Shown here: one piece after another, positions 23,482-31,963 of the stretch
Position numbering within the stretch: position 1 is the stretch's first letter
Layout: every line of letters begins with the position of its first letter
From: Bryobacterales bacterium
GTDB taxonomy: Bacteria; Acidobacteriota; Terriglobia; Bryobacterales; Bryobacteraceae
Length of the DNA: 38,534 nucleotides
Reading direction: 5' to 3'
Assembly (NCBI GenBank): GCA_019261985.1
Contig: JAFAQY010000120.1
Coordinates: 1 to 38,534, forward strand
Translations under genes and position numbers: made by a program
The notes under the pieces: model-generated
Seen by the model: the letters and a program-made list of their open reading frames with translations, nothing else
Told to the model about the DNA's origin: nothing
Databases searched by the model: none

Positions 23482-25596
23482 CTACCCGCCTTCTGCTTCC
23501 AGCGTGACCGCTCCATCGGCATCGATGAGTTCCGCCGTGACCTCGCCGGCCGGCTTGCGCTTAAACCGTAGGCCGACCGTAGCCGTAGCGACGCGAACGC
23601 AATGCCATTCAAGCGTGTGCAAACGATCGGGCAACGCCGGCCGGTTGATGCGTAATTTGCGATTGAAAGCATCCGATTCGAGTCCGAGCAAATGCGTCAA
23701 AAGATACGGAATAGAGCCCGACGCCCAAGCTTGGGGATGGCAAGCGACGGGGTAACGAACGGGCTGGGCATACTCATCCGTCGAGAAACCGCCGAACACT
23801 TCCGGCAACCGGTTGTGCGCGAAATCCTGAGAGGCTTCGACCAGACCTTCAAATATGCGCAGCGCATCCGTATTAAACCCATGGCGCTTGAAACCGGTTG
23901 CGATCAGCGCATTATCATGCGGCCAAACTGTTCCGAGATGATAGCCGATCGGGTTGTAGCGCTTTTCCTTGCTCGAAAGCGTCCGGATTCCCCATCCGTT
24001 GAACATATCGGGAGTCATCAAAGTGTGCACCGCCTTCTCAACCCGGCTTTCGTCGACGATTCCGCTCCAAATCGCCTGGCCCGGATTCGAGCTGACGACC
24101 GCCGCCGGCCGGCAATCGCGGTCTAATGCGAGCGCGTAATGGCCAGCGGACGCAATCCAAAAATCCTGATTAAATCGCTTCTTCAGATCTTGCGCTTGCG
24201 CGCGAAGCTGCTCTGCCATTTGCGTCTCGCCTGCGCGCGCATATATGTCCGCGAGGAGCAGCTTGGCTTTAAAAACATAGCCCTGAACTTCGGGCAGCGC
24301 GATCGGCGGCTTGGCGAGGGATCCATCCTTGTTGACGATTGCGTCCCCTGAGTCCTTCCAACCCTGGTTGCCGAGGCCTTGGCTGGCTTTTGTTTCATAG
24401 CAAAGATAATCGGCATGGCGCGCGCAATTTCCATCGATCCATGCAAGAGCGCGCTCTACGTTGGAGCGCAATTCCGTGAACAGGCGCAGGTCGCCGGTCC
24501 ACGCGGTGTATTCACCAACTAGAAGCAAGAACAGCGGAGTGGAATCTACGGACCCATAGTAGGGGGTTTGCGGAATTTCGTTCAGGTTGGCGAGTTCGCC
24601 TCGCCGCAGTTCATGAAGGATCTTTCCGGGCTCCGCGTCGCGGTGGGGATCCACCGTCGCCGCCTGATAGTTGGCTAAGAGGCGAAGCGTGCTGGCCGCG
24701 ATACCCGGATCGAAGGCGAGTGTCTGAAGCGACGCAATGATGCTGTCGCGGCCGAATAAAGCTCCATACCACGGCAGGCCCGCCGCAAAGTAGTGCAGCC
24801 CGTCCAATTCTCCGGACAGCATTTCCAGGTCCGCCATCGATCTCATAAAGGCACGGTCCAACAACTCCCAATCGCTCTCGATGTGTACGCGCTCTTTGCG
24901 GCGCGAAGAGCGGGACTGGTTGGGTTGCGGTTTTCCGGCCTGCTTCTGTTCGAGGACTCTAACCGTGAGCGCGATCGTCCGCGACTCGGAAGCTGGAATG
25001 TGGAGATCGAACTCCGCGCCTTTCTCCGTGGTTTTAGAAGGCGCCTCCTGGAAGCAGATTTCCAACCGCCGTTCGACTTCATCCGCGCCGTCGTAGCAAA
25101 GCACCAGCTTGTTCTGTATCCAATGCGGCCTGCATACGCGGCCTATTTGTTTGGGCCGAAGGCCACGAATCTCGAAGACATCCTCGAATTGCGAGTCGAA
25201 CGAAAAGACGATCGGAAGCGAATGAGGCTGCACGTCATAGTTATGGATTGTGAAGACATCGTTAAGCGTGAGATTCCGTCCGTCTAAGGACCGCTTTAAC
25301 GCACACCCGATCTTCTGCGCGTCGAGGCGAGCGCCGCCGGGCAAGGTGAGCTCTTCGTTCGTGAGTTCGAACTCCGCCGCGGAACAGGACACCGAGGAAA
25401 ACAGCAATGAATTCGGCTCGGTTTTTGCAAACGAGAGGCTGTACTTGTCCAGATACCGGCAGTCGTGATAATAGAGGCCGAACCCATCCTGGCTGCCCGC
25501 TGGGACGCTACCATCGCGCTCGGAGATGAGGAAAATGTCTTGATCCTTGATCACTACCGCGTGCGCGATATTGCGAGGCTGCTGATCCTGGGCCAT
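23482..25596 (-). CDS. Amylo-alpha-1,6-glucosidase-type glycoside hydrolase
   Basis: A 704-residue protein: an N-terminal beta-rich domain (about 1-230) typical of bacterial glycogen-debranching-enzyme N-termini (FLISERDGSVPAGSQDGFGLYYHDCRYL is characteristic), followed by an (alpha/alpha)6-barrel hydrolase domain. Barrel landmarks are LPWYGALFGRDSI, YYGSVDSTPLFL, GNQGWKDSGDAI, HLGTVWPHDNALIA and LPEVFGG; the acidic residues in WKDSGD and PEVF are the candidate acid/base pair. The family is annotated as releasing glucose from alpha-1,6 branches, but many bacterial members have other alpha-glucoside substrates. No glycogen synthase or phosphorylase is nearby. It is the last gene of the 31182-23482 operon: start 10 bp after the SDR stop, with GGCGAGGC as a modest ribosome-binding site. 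Whether it joins the same pathway is an inference from linkage. Confidence 0.85.
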   Translation of the reverse strand: MAQDQQPRNIAHAVVIKDQDIFLISERDGSVPAGSQDGFGLYYHDCRYLDKYSLSFAKTEPNSLLFSSVSCSAAEFELTNEELTLPGGARLDAQKIGCALKRSLDGRNLTLNDVFTIHNYDVQPHSLPIVFSFDSQFEDVFEIRGLRPKQIGRVCRPHWIQNKLVLCYDGADEVERRLEICFQEAPSKTTEKGAEFDLHIPASESRTIALTVRVLEQKQAGKPQPNQSRSSRRKERVHIESDWELLDRAFMRSMADLEMLSGELDGLHYFAAGLPWYGALFGRDSIIASLQTLAFDPGIAASTLRLLANYQAATVDPHRDAEPGKILHELRRGELANLNEIPQTPYYGSVDSTPLFLLLVGEYTAWTGDLRLFTELRSNVERALAWIDGNCARHADYLCYETKASQGLGNQGWKDSGDAIVNKDGSLAKPPIALPEVQGYVFKAKLLLADIYARAGETQMAEQLRAQAQDLKKRFNQDFWIASAGHYALALDRDCRPAAVVSSNPGQAIWSGIVDESRVEKAVHTLMTPDMFNGWGIRTLSSKEKRYNPIGYHLGTVWPHDNALIATGFKRHGFNTDALRIFEGLVEASQDFAHNRLPEVFGGFSTDEYAQPVRYPVACHPQAWASGSIPYLLTHLLGLESDAFNRKLRINRPALPDRLHTLEWHCVRVATATVGLRFKRKPAGEVTAELIDADGAVTLEAEGG

Positions 25597-25606
25597 GCCT
25601 CGCCGG

Positions 25607-26587
25607 TCAGCGCTTCGCGAGCAGGAACAATCCCAGGGCGGCTAAGCCGGCGGCCGCGCCGATTGCCCCGCGGTGTTCTTGCAGCCAGGTCTCTTCGCTG
25701 GCGTCGGAGGCACGATCGGAGAATATTCCGCGCGCGCCCCAATCGCCCTCCACGGGTTCGAATAGATTGTTCGGACGGTTCCACGATACGGGTTGGTCCG
25801 TCTGCTGGGCTTCGTATCCCGTTTCCCCCAGATAACGATCGGCGTATCCGGGGTCGAATTTCTCGGCATAGATGGCTTTTGCGGTCGGAAGTCCGACATA
25901 GAGCTCGCGGCGGTGGTGATGCGCGGCCCAGTAGATGGCGCGCGCCGCGACCTCCGGCTCATAGATCGGCGGCACCGGCTGGGGATGGTTCGGCAGTTTG
26001 CTTTTGCACCAGGAAAACTGCGGCGTGTTCATGGCGGGCAAGTGAACCACTGTGATACGGATATTGCTCTTGTCGTGCACTAACTCGGAGCGAATTGTAT
26101 CGGTAAAGCCGACAATGGCATGCTTAGCGCCGCAATAGGGCGACTGCAGCGGAATAGAGCGGTACGCAAGCGCCGATCCGACTTGTACGATAGTTCCGCG
26201 ATCGCGGGTGCGCATCCGCCGCAGCGCGGCCATAGTTCCCCAAACGAAGCCCAGATATGTGACCTCGGTCGCGCGCTTATATTCTTCGGGCGTTATCTCA
26301 GTAAACGGCGCGAAAACCGTGGTCATGGCATTATTGATCCAGATGTCGATTGGACCCAGTTCGCGCTCCACCTGTGTTGCGGCTTTCTCCACGCGATCCG
26401 GATCGGCTACATCGGTAGGAATCGCCAGCGCTTTTCCGCCCGCCTGTTCCACCTCGCGTTTTGCGGCCTCAAGGCGCTCGACGCCGCGCGCTAGCAAGCC
26501 GATGCGAGCCTTGCGTTTGGCGAATTCATGAACAACGGCGCGGCCGACTCCGGCCGATGCTCCGGTGACAACAACGGTTTCTTGCAT
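25607..26587 (-). CDS. Short-chain dehydrogenase with a C-terminal membrane helix
   Basis: An NAD(P)-dependent oxidoreductase of the classical SDR family. The cofactor loop is TGASAGVG (8-15), the structural NNA is at 85-87, and the catalytic residues are Ser138, Tyr151 and Lys155 (YCGAK). After the ~250-residue core come an unusual extension (QPVSWNRPNNLFEPVEGDWGARGIF) and a final hydrophobic helix ending FLLAKR, so the enzyme is probably tail-anchored in the cytoplasmic membrane. Arg in LLAR after the second strand suggests NADP preference. Ribosome-binding site GGAGGA. It starts 4 bp after the ASRT-family gene, inside the five-gene operon. The substrate is unknown; a sugar or sugar-derived alcohol fits the neighbours. 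Confidence 0.88.
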   Translation of the reverse strand: MQETVVVTGASAGVGRAVVHEFAKRKARIGLLARGVERLEAAKREVEQAGGKALAIPTDVADPDRVEKAATQVERELGPIDIWINNAMTTVFAPFTEITPEEYKRATEVTYLGFVWGTMAALRRMRTRDRGTIVQVGSALAYRSIPLQSPYCGAKHAIVGFTDTIRSELVHDKSNIRITVVHLPAMNTPQFSWCKSKLPNHPQPVPPIYEPEVAARAIYWAAHHHRRELYVGLPTAKAIYAEKFDPGYADRYLGETGYEAQQTDQPVSWNRPNNLFEPVEGDWGARGIFSDRASDASEETWLQEHRGAIGAAAGLAALGLFLLAKR

Positions 26588-26591
26588 AAAT

Positions 26592-26969
26592 TCATTCCTC
26601 CCCGGGAAACGCGATCGTGCTTAGCAGCGCGTTTTCCGCTTGCCTCGAATCGAGTCCGGTGTGTTGGACGATAACCGGCACATCCGAGCGGATCACGCTT
26701 GAATAGGGCGTATCCGGAGGGATCTTCTCGGGATCGTCGAAATTATTAAATCTCAGGTGGCGGGTACGGCGCGCCCCGACCATGAAGCGGTACGGGCCGG
26801 CGGGCTCGCGGTTCTCGGAGTACACCGTAATTGCAACTCGCGCATCCTGATCGCTTGGGTTCAGAATACAGACCGCCTCATGGCTGATCATCTGGGGCGC
26901 TGGTCCGTGGCTCCAAGCGGGAATGTAGCCTTCCGCGATCGCCCACACCTTCCGTCCGAGCAGACTCAT
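26592..26969 (-). CDS. Anabaena sensory rhodopsin transducer (ASRT) family protein
   Basis: A 125-residue soluble beta-sandwich protein of the family named after the transducer of Anabaena sensory rhodopsin. Family landmarks: GRKVWAIAEGYIPAWSHGP at the N-terminus, SHEAVCILNPSDQDARV, GPYRFMVGARRTRHLRFNNFDDPE, SSVIRSDVPVIVQHTGLDSRQAENALLSTIAFP. There is no opsin gene here, which is usual for the family outside cyanobacteria; homologs have been proposed to bind small molecules, possibly sugars. Start ATG overlaps the stop of the enolase-type gene (ATGA), with GGAGA as ribosome-binding site. It could sense or carry an intermediate of the surrounding pathway; no DNA-binding domain is present, so direct transcriptional control is not evident. 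Confidence 0.9.
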   Translation of the reverse strand: MSLLGRKVWAIAEGYIPAWSHGPAPQMISHEAVCILNPSDQDARVAITVYSENREPAGPYRFMVGARRTRHLRFNNFDDPEKIPPDTPYSSVIRSDVPVIVQHTGLDSRQAENALLSTIAFPGEE

Positions 26970-28111
26970 GCACGGTCTCCGCGATACACCAGATATTTTT
27001 CGGCGTCGGCCTTTTTCAGATTCAGGCCCAGCCCGGGCGCCGAAAGATCCGGCTTGAGCATGCCGTCTTGCGCGGCCAGCGCGCCGTCCAGGAGCATACG
27101 CTCAATGCGGACGTGATCGTGGAAATATTCGACATTGCGGGCGCGCGGCGCCGCGCAACAAAGGTGCCCGTGCAGGGAAGGAGAAGTGTGTGCAGATAAG
27201 GGGATGCCGAAACTATCCGCTTCTTCGGCGGCTTTCAAGAACCCGGTGACGCCGCCGCAGCGCGTCGCGTCAGCCTGAATCACGTCGACGGCTTCCGCTC
27301 TCAGCATCCGGCGGAAGTAAAGCTGCGTGTAGCCGTATTCGCCCGCGGCGATTTCCATGCAAGAGGGCGCTCGACGGCGGATGAAGCGCAGCCCCGGTAA
27401 ATCGTCCGAGCTTACCGGCTCCTCAAACCAACTAACCCCGAAGTTTACGAATTTCTCTGCCATGTGGAGCGCTTGCCTGGCGGAATATGCCCCGTTGGCG
27501 TCCGCGTACAAATCAGCGCTGCCGATTGCCTGCCGCGCCGCGCGGACGCGATCTACATCGCATTCCGGGTGCGAGCCGATTTTCATCTTTACAGCGATAA
27601 TGCCGTCGCGAATCCATCCTGCTAATTGGCGTTGGAGCTGTTGGTTCGTATACGAAGTAAATCCGCCGCTACCGTACACCGGTATGGATGCGCGCAACGC
27701 GCCCAATAACTTCAGCAGCGACATACCGAGCAACTTCGCTTTCAGGTCCCAAAGCGCCACGTCGACAGCCGATACCGCCATGGAAGCGATGCCTTCCCGT
27801 CCCAGGTTGCGGACGGAGCGGCGCATCGCGAGAAACGCCGACTGCGGCGAGAACGCATCCAAGCCCGAAAGGACATTCGCCAGGTGGTCGTGGATCAGAG
27901 TTGCCGTCGCCGTGTCCGCGTACGTGTATCCGAACCCGGTCTGGTCCATCGCGTCCGCTTCAACGGTGACCAGAGTCGTGCTGGTCCATTCGTACGTGCC
28001 GTCGGCTTCCGGGGCATCCGTGGGAATCTTGTAGGCGCAGACAGACAACCGGGCAATCCGCGTGCCAGCCGCGTGAGCCGCCGTGTCTTTTAGCTCCTCG
28101 ATCGTCTCCAC
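26966..28111 (-). CDS. Mandelate racemase-type enolase superfamily enzyme
   Basis: A 381-residue enzyme of the mandelate racemase/sugar-acid dehydratase subgroup. It abstracts the proton next to a carboxylate and then racemises or dehydrates. Seen: K-x-K (VKMKIG, K175 and K177), metal ligands D204 (YADANGAY), E230 (FEEPV) and E258 (AAGEYGY), and the His-Asp dyad D281 and H308 (SAHTSP), which fits the MR subgroup rather than muconate cycloisomerases or enolase proper. The N-terminal capping domain includes EWTSTTLVTVEAD. The gene starts with GTG within the 3' end of the FAD/Fe-S gene (22-bp overlap) and overlaps the ASRT gene at its end. Sugar acids are the usual substrates of this subgroup; the exact one is not deducible. 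Confidence 0.9.
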   Translation of the reverse strand: METIEELKDTAAHAAGTRIARLSVCAYKIPTDAPEADGTYEWTSTTLVTVEADAMDQTGFGYTYADTATATLIHDHLANVLSGLDAFSPQSAFLAMRRSVRNLGREGIASMAVSAVDVALWDLKAKLLGMSLLKLLGALRASIPVYGSGGFTSYTNQQLQRQLAGWIRDGIIAVKMKIGSHPECDVDRVRAARQAIGSADLYADANGAYSARQALHMAEKFVNFGVSWFEEPVSSDDLPGLRFIRRRAPSCMEIAAGEYGYTQLYFRRMLRAEAVDVIQADATRCGGVTGFLKAAEEADSFGIPLSAHTSPSLHGHLCCAAPRARNVEYFHDHVRIERMLLDGALAAQDGMLKPDLSAPGLGLNLKKADAEKYLVYRGDRA

Positions 28112-31100
28112 AGGACGTACGCTCCTCCTAGCGCAAGACCGGCTCCGAATATGACGGCCGGCGGCACAGCCGGCGTTCTTGGCTCATAGGTAAGAATGTT
28201 CGCCATGGGTACGATGGCGCGCTCGGGTTGCGCTTCATGCTTCAGCGCCAACTGCAGCACCTGCGCGAAATGCAATGCGCGCCGGTTCGTGGTCTGGTGG
28301 ATTTGTTCGCGGCAGCTGAAGCCGTCGGTGATCAACAAAGTATCCGGTTTTGCGTCCCGAACCTCCGGCAGCAGCTCTCGCTCGCCGCACGCGAGCGATA
28401 CCTCGTAATGATCTTTTTCGTAGCCGAACGCGCCCGCCATGCCGCAGCACCCGGAATCGAGCACCCGCACATCTATGCCTGTTTTCTTGAGGAGATCCAC
28501 TTCGGCTTGCCAGTGCAACACGGCTTTGTGATGGCAGTGGCCGTGAACGATGGCTTTGGATTCCAGCCGGGGCGGAGAATAGCCGTCCGATTTACTCAAA
28601 AACTCACTCAGGAAAAACGATTGATTATGCAGCCGCCAGGCATCCTCGTTTTGGGGAAGCAGGTTTGTCATTTCATCGCAGAAAACGGAGATGCAGCTTG
28701 GCTCCAGCCCCACGATGGGAGTTCCAGCTTCAATCTCCGGCCGCAGTGTTTCGAGGATATTCAGCAGCCAGCGCTTGGCGGTGGGGAGCATGCCGTAGTC
28801 GTACAGCGGCCGTCCGCAGCACATATCCTGATGTGGAACCAAAACCTGATAGCCGCCGTGTTCGAGGACCTCCACCGCGGCTTTGGCTACGCCAGGAGTG
28901 AAGTGGTTGTTAAAGGTATCCGGCCAAAGTACGACCCGCGGGCCGGACGTATTCCTCCGCGGGCGAGCGCGGAACCACTGCTTGAACGTCTGCGGAGCAA
29001 ACGGAGGGATGGACCGACTCTGGCTATAGCCCGCGGCCCACTTCGTAAGCGACCGTAAGCCGGGCGTTTGCGTGAAGAAATTCGCCGTCGCCGGCATATT
29101 CTCCGCGATCTGGCACCATCGGTGAATCAGCCCCGAAGCATACGTATTTCGAGGGCGAATGCGGCCGTCGTAATAATGCGAAAGGAATTCGGCCTTGTAG
29201 GTGGCCATGTCCACGTTTACCGGGCAGTCGCTTTTGCAGCCTTTGCACGACAGGCAAAGATCCAAGGCTTCCCGGACGTGCTCGCTGCGCCAGCCGCGAT
29301 CGATCGGATCGCCGTGCATCATCTCGAACAGCAACCGCGCGCGGCCCCGAGTGGAGTGCATTTCTTCCCGCGTGGCCCTGTAGCTGGGGCACATGGTCTT
29401 GCTTTCTTCGCGCCGGCACTCGCCGATGCCGACACACCGCTGCGAGGCGACAGCGAAGCTGTGGCGATCTTGCGGGTACGCGAAATGCGTGTGGACTTCC
29501 GGAGGGTTATAGCTGGTTCCTAACCGCAGGTTCTCGTCGATCCGATACGGGTCTACTACTTTGCCCGGGTTCATTTTCCATTCGGGATCCCAAAGCGACT
29601 TAAATTGGCGAAAGGCCTCCACCAGCTCGCTCCCGAACATCTTTGTGAGAAATTCGGCGCGAGCCTGTCCGTCGCCGTGCTCGCCCGACAATGAGCCGCC
29701 AAAGGATAGGACCAGATCGGTAGCGGCCTCCATGAAGCCACGAAATTGTTTCAGACCTTGCGCGGTCCTCAGCTCGAAGGGAACGCGGCAGTGAATGCAG
29801 CCTTGTCCGAAATGTCCGTACAGCGACGGTTTGTTCAGTCCGTGATCTTCATACAGCTTTCGCAGCTTGCGCAGGTACGGTCCCACCAATTGAGGCGGGA
29901 CTGCGGAATCCTCCCATCCAGGCCACGTATCTTGCTCGCCGGGAACCATGGCAGTGGCGCCCAAGCCGGACTCACGGACCTCCCATAACATCTTTTCCTG
30001 GGCCGGGTCGTCGTAGAGCTTCATGGAAGGCGCGTTCGGCGCATTCTTCAGTTCGTCCATCAGCGCTCGCGCCTTTTGCTCAGCGTCGTCGCGGGACTCG
30101 CCGCCGAATTCGAGCATTAGCCAGCCATTGCCTTCCGGAAGCAGAGTGAGATCCTGAACATGCAGCCCCTTTTTGTGCATGTATTCCAGAAGGCGGTCGT
30201 CGATCCCTTCGCACGCCAGTGGCTTATGCGCTACTACCTCCGAAATATGATCGCCCGCCGCAAAGACGTCGGGGTAGCCGAGGACAAGAAGAACGCGAAC
30301 CTTAGGGTTGTCGACGAGTTTCGTTTTGATTTCGAGGAAGGTGACGCAGGTGCCTTCCGTGCCCACCAGCGCTCTGGCGACATTGAATCCATTTTCGGGA
30401 AGCAGTTCATCCAGGTTGTAACCGGACACGCGCCGCGGGATTTTGGGATAGCGCTGACGAATCAGATCGCCATAGCGGTCGCGGATCTCTCGAAGTCCGC
30501 GGTAGATATCGCCGGCACGCCCGCGTTCGCGGCAAAATGCGTCCAGTTCCTGGTCGCTGGCTTTCCCCACGCGCATCTGAATTCCGTCATACGTCAGAAT
30601 CGAAAACTCTTCGATGTTTTCCGAAACACGGCCCCAAGCCTGCGCGTGCATGCCGCAAGAATTATTGCCGCTCATCCCGCCCAGCGTGCAGTGATTATGA
30701 GTGGCGGGATCCGGACCGAACGTCAGGCCGTGGTTGTTCGCCGCCTTGCGCAGGTCATCCAGCACACAGCCGGGTTCCACTCGCGCAATCTTGCGATCGG
30801 GGTCCAGCTCAACGATTTTGTGCAGATATTTCGTCCAGTCGATGCAAATGGCGACATTACAGCATTGGCCCGCGAGGCTGGTCCCCCCTCCGCGATTTAG
30901 TAGCGGAGCGCCGAACTTGCGTGCGATTGACACTGTAGCGACGACGTCGTCCAGATCGCGGGGGATGACCACGCCGATCGGCACCTGACGATAGTTCGAT
31001 GCATCGGTTGCGTACAATGCGCGGCTGCCGGCGTCGAAACGCACTTCGCCGCGCAGTTTGTTCCTTAACTCGGCGGCAAGCGCCTGTGAATCGCCCTCCC

Positions 31101-31182
31101 ACTGAACAGGCTTCGACGGGGTACGCTGCAAGGCATCATGTTGATTTTGCAGTGCAATGAGTTCGTCCGTTAGGGCTGCCAT
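28090..31182 (-). CDS. Large FAD-linked oxidase fused to a 4Fe-4S/CCG-domain module, with C-terminal membrane helix
   Basis: A 1030-residue fusion like YdiJ or GlcD+GlpC/GlcF. The N-terminal half is a PCMH-type FAD oxidase for D-2-hydroxy acids: VIPRDLDDVVATV, LLNRGGGTSLAGQC, ATHNHCTLGGMSGNNSCGMHA, GTEGTC, GSLSGEHGDGQAR and LKxWDPEWKMNPGKVV. The Fe-S module follows, with RCVGIGEC...MCPSYR and the canonical CLSCKGCKSDCPV, then two CCG domains (QDMCCGRPLYDYG and LDSGCCGMAGAFG). Unlike YdiJ, it ends with a hydrophobic helix (AVIFGAGLALGGAYVLW) and a basic tail. Electrons would pass from substrate via FAD and Fe-S to a membrane carrier. It is the first gene of the operon, starting 77 bp after the nucleotidyltransferase stop. 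I see no strong ribosome-binding site before the ATG. Lactate or glycolate are only the family's usual substrates. Confidence 0.9.
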   Translation of the reverse strand: MAALTDELIALQNQHDALQRTPSKPVQWEGDSQALAAELRNKLRGEVRFDAGSRALYATDASNYRQVPIGVVIPRDLDDVVATVSIARKFGAPLLNRGGGTSLAGQCCNVAICIDWTKYLHKIVELDPDRKIARVEPGCVLDDLRKAANNHGLTFGPDPATHNHCTLGGMSGNNSCGMHAQAWGRVSENIEEFSILTYDGIQMRVGKASDQELDAFCRERGRAGDIYRGLREIRDRYGDLIRQRYPKIPRRVSGYNLDELLPENGFNVARALVGTEGTCVTFLEIKTKLVDNPKVRVLLVLGYPDVFAAGDHISEVVAHKPLACEGIDDRLLEYMHKKGLHVQDLTLLPEGNGWLMLEFGGESRDDAEQKARALMDELKNAPNAPSMKLYDDPAQEKMLWEVRESGLGATAMVPGEQDTWPGWEDSAVPPQLVGPYLRKLRKLYEDHGLNKPSLYGHFGQGCIHCRVPFELRTAQGLKQFRGFMEAATDLVLSFGGSLSGEHGDGQARAEFLTKMFGSELVEAFRQFKSLWDPEWKMNPGKVVDPYRIDENLRLGTSYNPPEVHTHFAYPQDRHSFAVASQRCVGIGECRREESKTMCPSYRATREEMHSTRGRARLLFEMMHGDPIDRGWRSEHVREALDLCLSCKGCKSDCPVNVDMATYKAEFLSHYYDGRIRPRNTYASGLIHRWCQIAENMPATANFFTQTPGLRSLTKWAAGYSQSRSIPPFAPQTFKQWFRARPRRNTSGPRVVLWPDTFNNHFTPGVAKAAVEVLEHGGYQVLVPHQDMCCGRPLYDYGMLPTAKRWLLNILETLRPEIEAGTPIVGLEPSCISVFCDEMTNLLPQNEDAWRLHNQSFFLSEFLSKSDGYSPPRLESKAIVHGHCHHKAVLHWQAEVDLLKKTGIDVRVLDSGCCGMAGAFGYEKDHYEVSLACGERELLPEVRDAKPDTLLITDGFSCREQIHQTTNRRALHFAQVLQLALKHEAQPERAIVPMANILTYEPRTPAVPPAVIFGAGLALGGAYVLWRRSRS

Positions 31183-31258
31183 CTAAGGGAGGGATTCGTT
31201 TCAGCGCGGAGCGTTTCATCCCCGCGCAGGCGAAAAACGCTCGAATGCGAGGGCGAAA

Positions 31259-31735
31259 TCAGGAGAGTTCTTCTTCGATCGCCTCGAGCTCCGCTAAGGC
31301 TTCGAGATCCCTCGGGCGGCCTGCTGCACGCTTTGCGCGAATAAGCTGAGCCACGCTGAGGCAGAGGCATTGCGTGCCGAATAAATTCAATTCAACGGCT
31401 CCGCTTCGGAGATCGCTGTAGCTCCCTCCTCCTGGTATTTCGCCTAGAAGATCGATGTCCCCGAGGGATGTGACCAATGTAAAATTCAAACCGCGCCGCA
31501 AGGTGGTCAAGTCCCAATGGAACGGCAGACCCGGCGGCACGCCGCGCAAATAAGGATTGTGCTCGGATAGCGCCGCAACCAGCCGGACAAGGTTGCCGGA
31601 CGAGCGGTCATAAACAATATCCAGATCTTCAGTGAGGCGAGCCGAACCGTGTGCGATACCGGCCGCGCCCCCGACTACAATGAACGCTACTTCATGGCTT
31701 GTGAGGGCCGCGAGCAACGCGTCGAAATCCGTCAT
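31259..31735 (-). CDS. Nucleotidyltransferase-fold protein (AbiEii/MenT-like)
   Basis: A 158-residue pol-beta-type nucleotidyltransferase: VVGGAAGIAHGSARLTEDLDIVYD holds the GG and the D-x-D catalytic pair of the fold; DIDLLGEIPGG carries a third candidate acidic residue. Its C-terminal helices (CLSVAQLIRAKRAAGRPRDLEALAELEAI) match the group used as toxins in type IV-like AbiE systems and in MenT-type TA pairs. The start overlaps by 4 bp (ATGA) the stop of a 65-residue gene, the usual layout of antitoxin then toxin. It could alternatively be a housekeeping nucleotidyltransferase. Confidence 0.7.
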   Translation of the reverse strand: MTDFDALLAALTSHEVAFIVVGGAAGIAHGSARLTEDLDIVYDRSSGNLVRLVAALSEHNPYLRGVPPGLPFHWDLTTLRRGLNFTLVTSLGDIDLLGEIPGGGSYSDLRSGAVELNLFGTQCLCLSVAQLIRAKRAAGRPRDLEALAELEAIEEELS

Positions 31736-31929
31736 TTCTTGGGTCGACGAGCTTCTCGGCCCGCTCGGCGCAGCTCGTCTGCAAAGCGGGCGAGCGCCAT
31801 GGCTTTGCGAAACCGCTCCTCCACCGTGAGCTTGAGATTTTCACGGATTAGCGAACGGTCGATGTCCTTTTTATACGCTTCTACCACCGGATCTTTTTCG
31901 CTGTCCTGTGAATCCTCGCCGAAGCTCAT
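31732..31929 (-). CDS. Small charged protein paired with the nucleotidyltransferase
   Basis: A 65-residue, highly charged, probably helical protein (SFGEDSQDSEKDPVVEAYKKDIDRSLIRENLKLTVEERFRK...ADELRRAGREARRPKK). No DNA-binding domain is clear, so an antitoxin role is a hypothesis from position. Its stop is coupled to the nucleotidyltransferase start (ATGA). LKLTVEERFRKAMALARFADELRRAG is a pattern I have seen in small proteins upstream of such nucleotidyltransferases, but I cannot name a family. Confidence 0.55.
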   Translation of the reverse strand: MSFGEDSQDSEKDPVVEAYKKDIDRSLIRENLKLTVEERFRKAMALARFADELRRAGREARRPKK

Positions 31930-31963
31930 CGCTTGATTTTAACCGAGGTTGGATTGAAGAGGC

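Noticed and set aside
26592-26969. Hidden rhodopsin gene to go with the ASRT protein
   Set aside because: No seven-helix opsin-like frame with a Schiff-base lysine helix is present within the window.
30160-30900. Open plus-strand frame of 246 codons opposite the FAD/Fe-S oxidase gene
   Set aside because: Antisense shadow: the minus-strand protein has continuous family motifs over the same bases.
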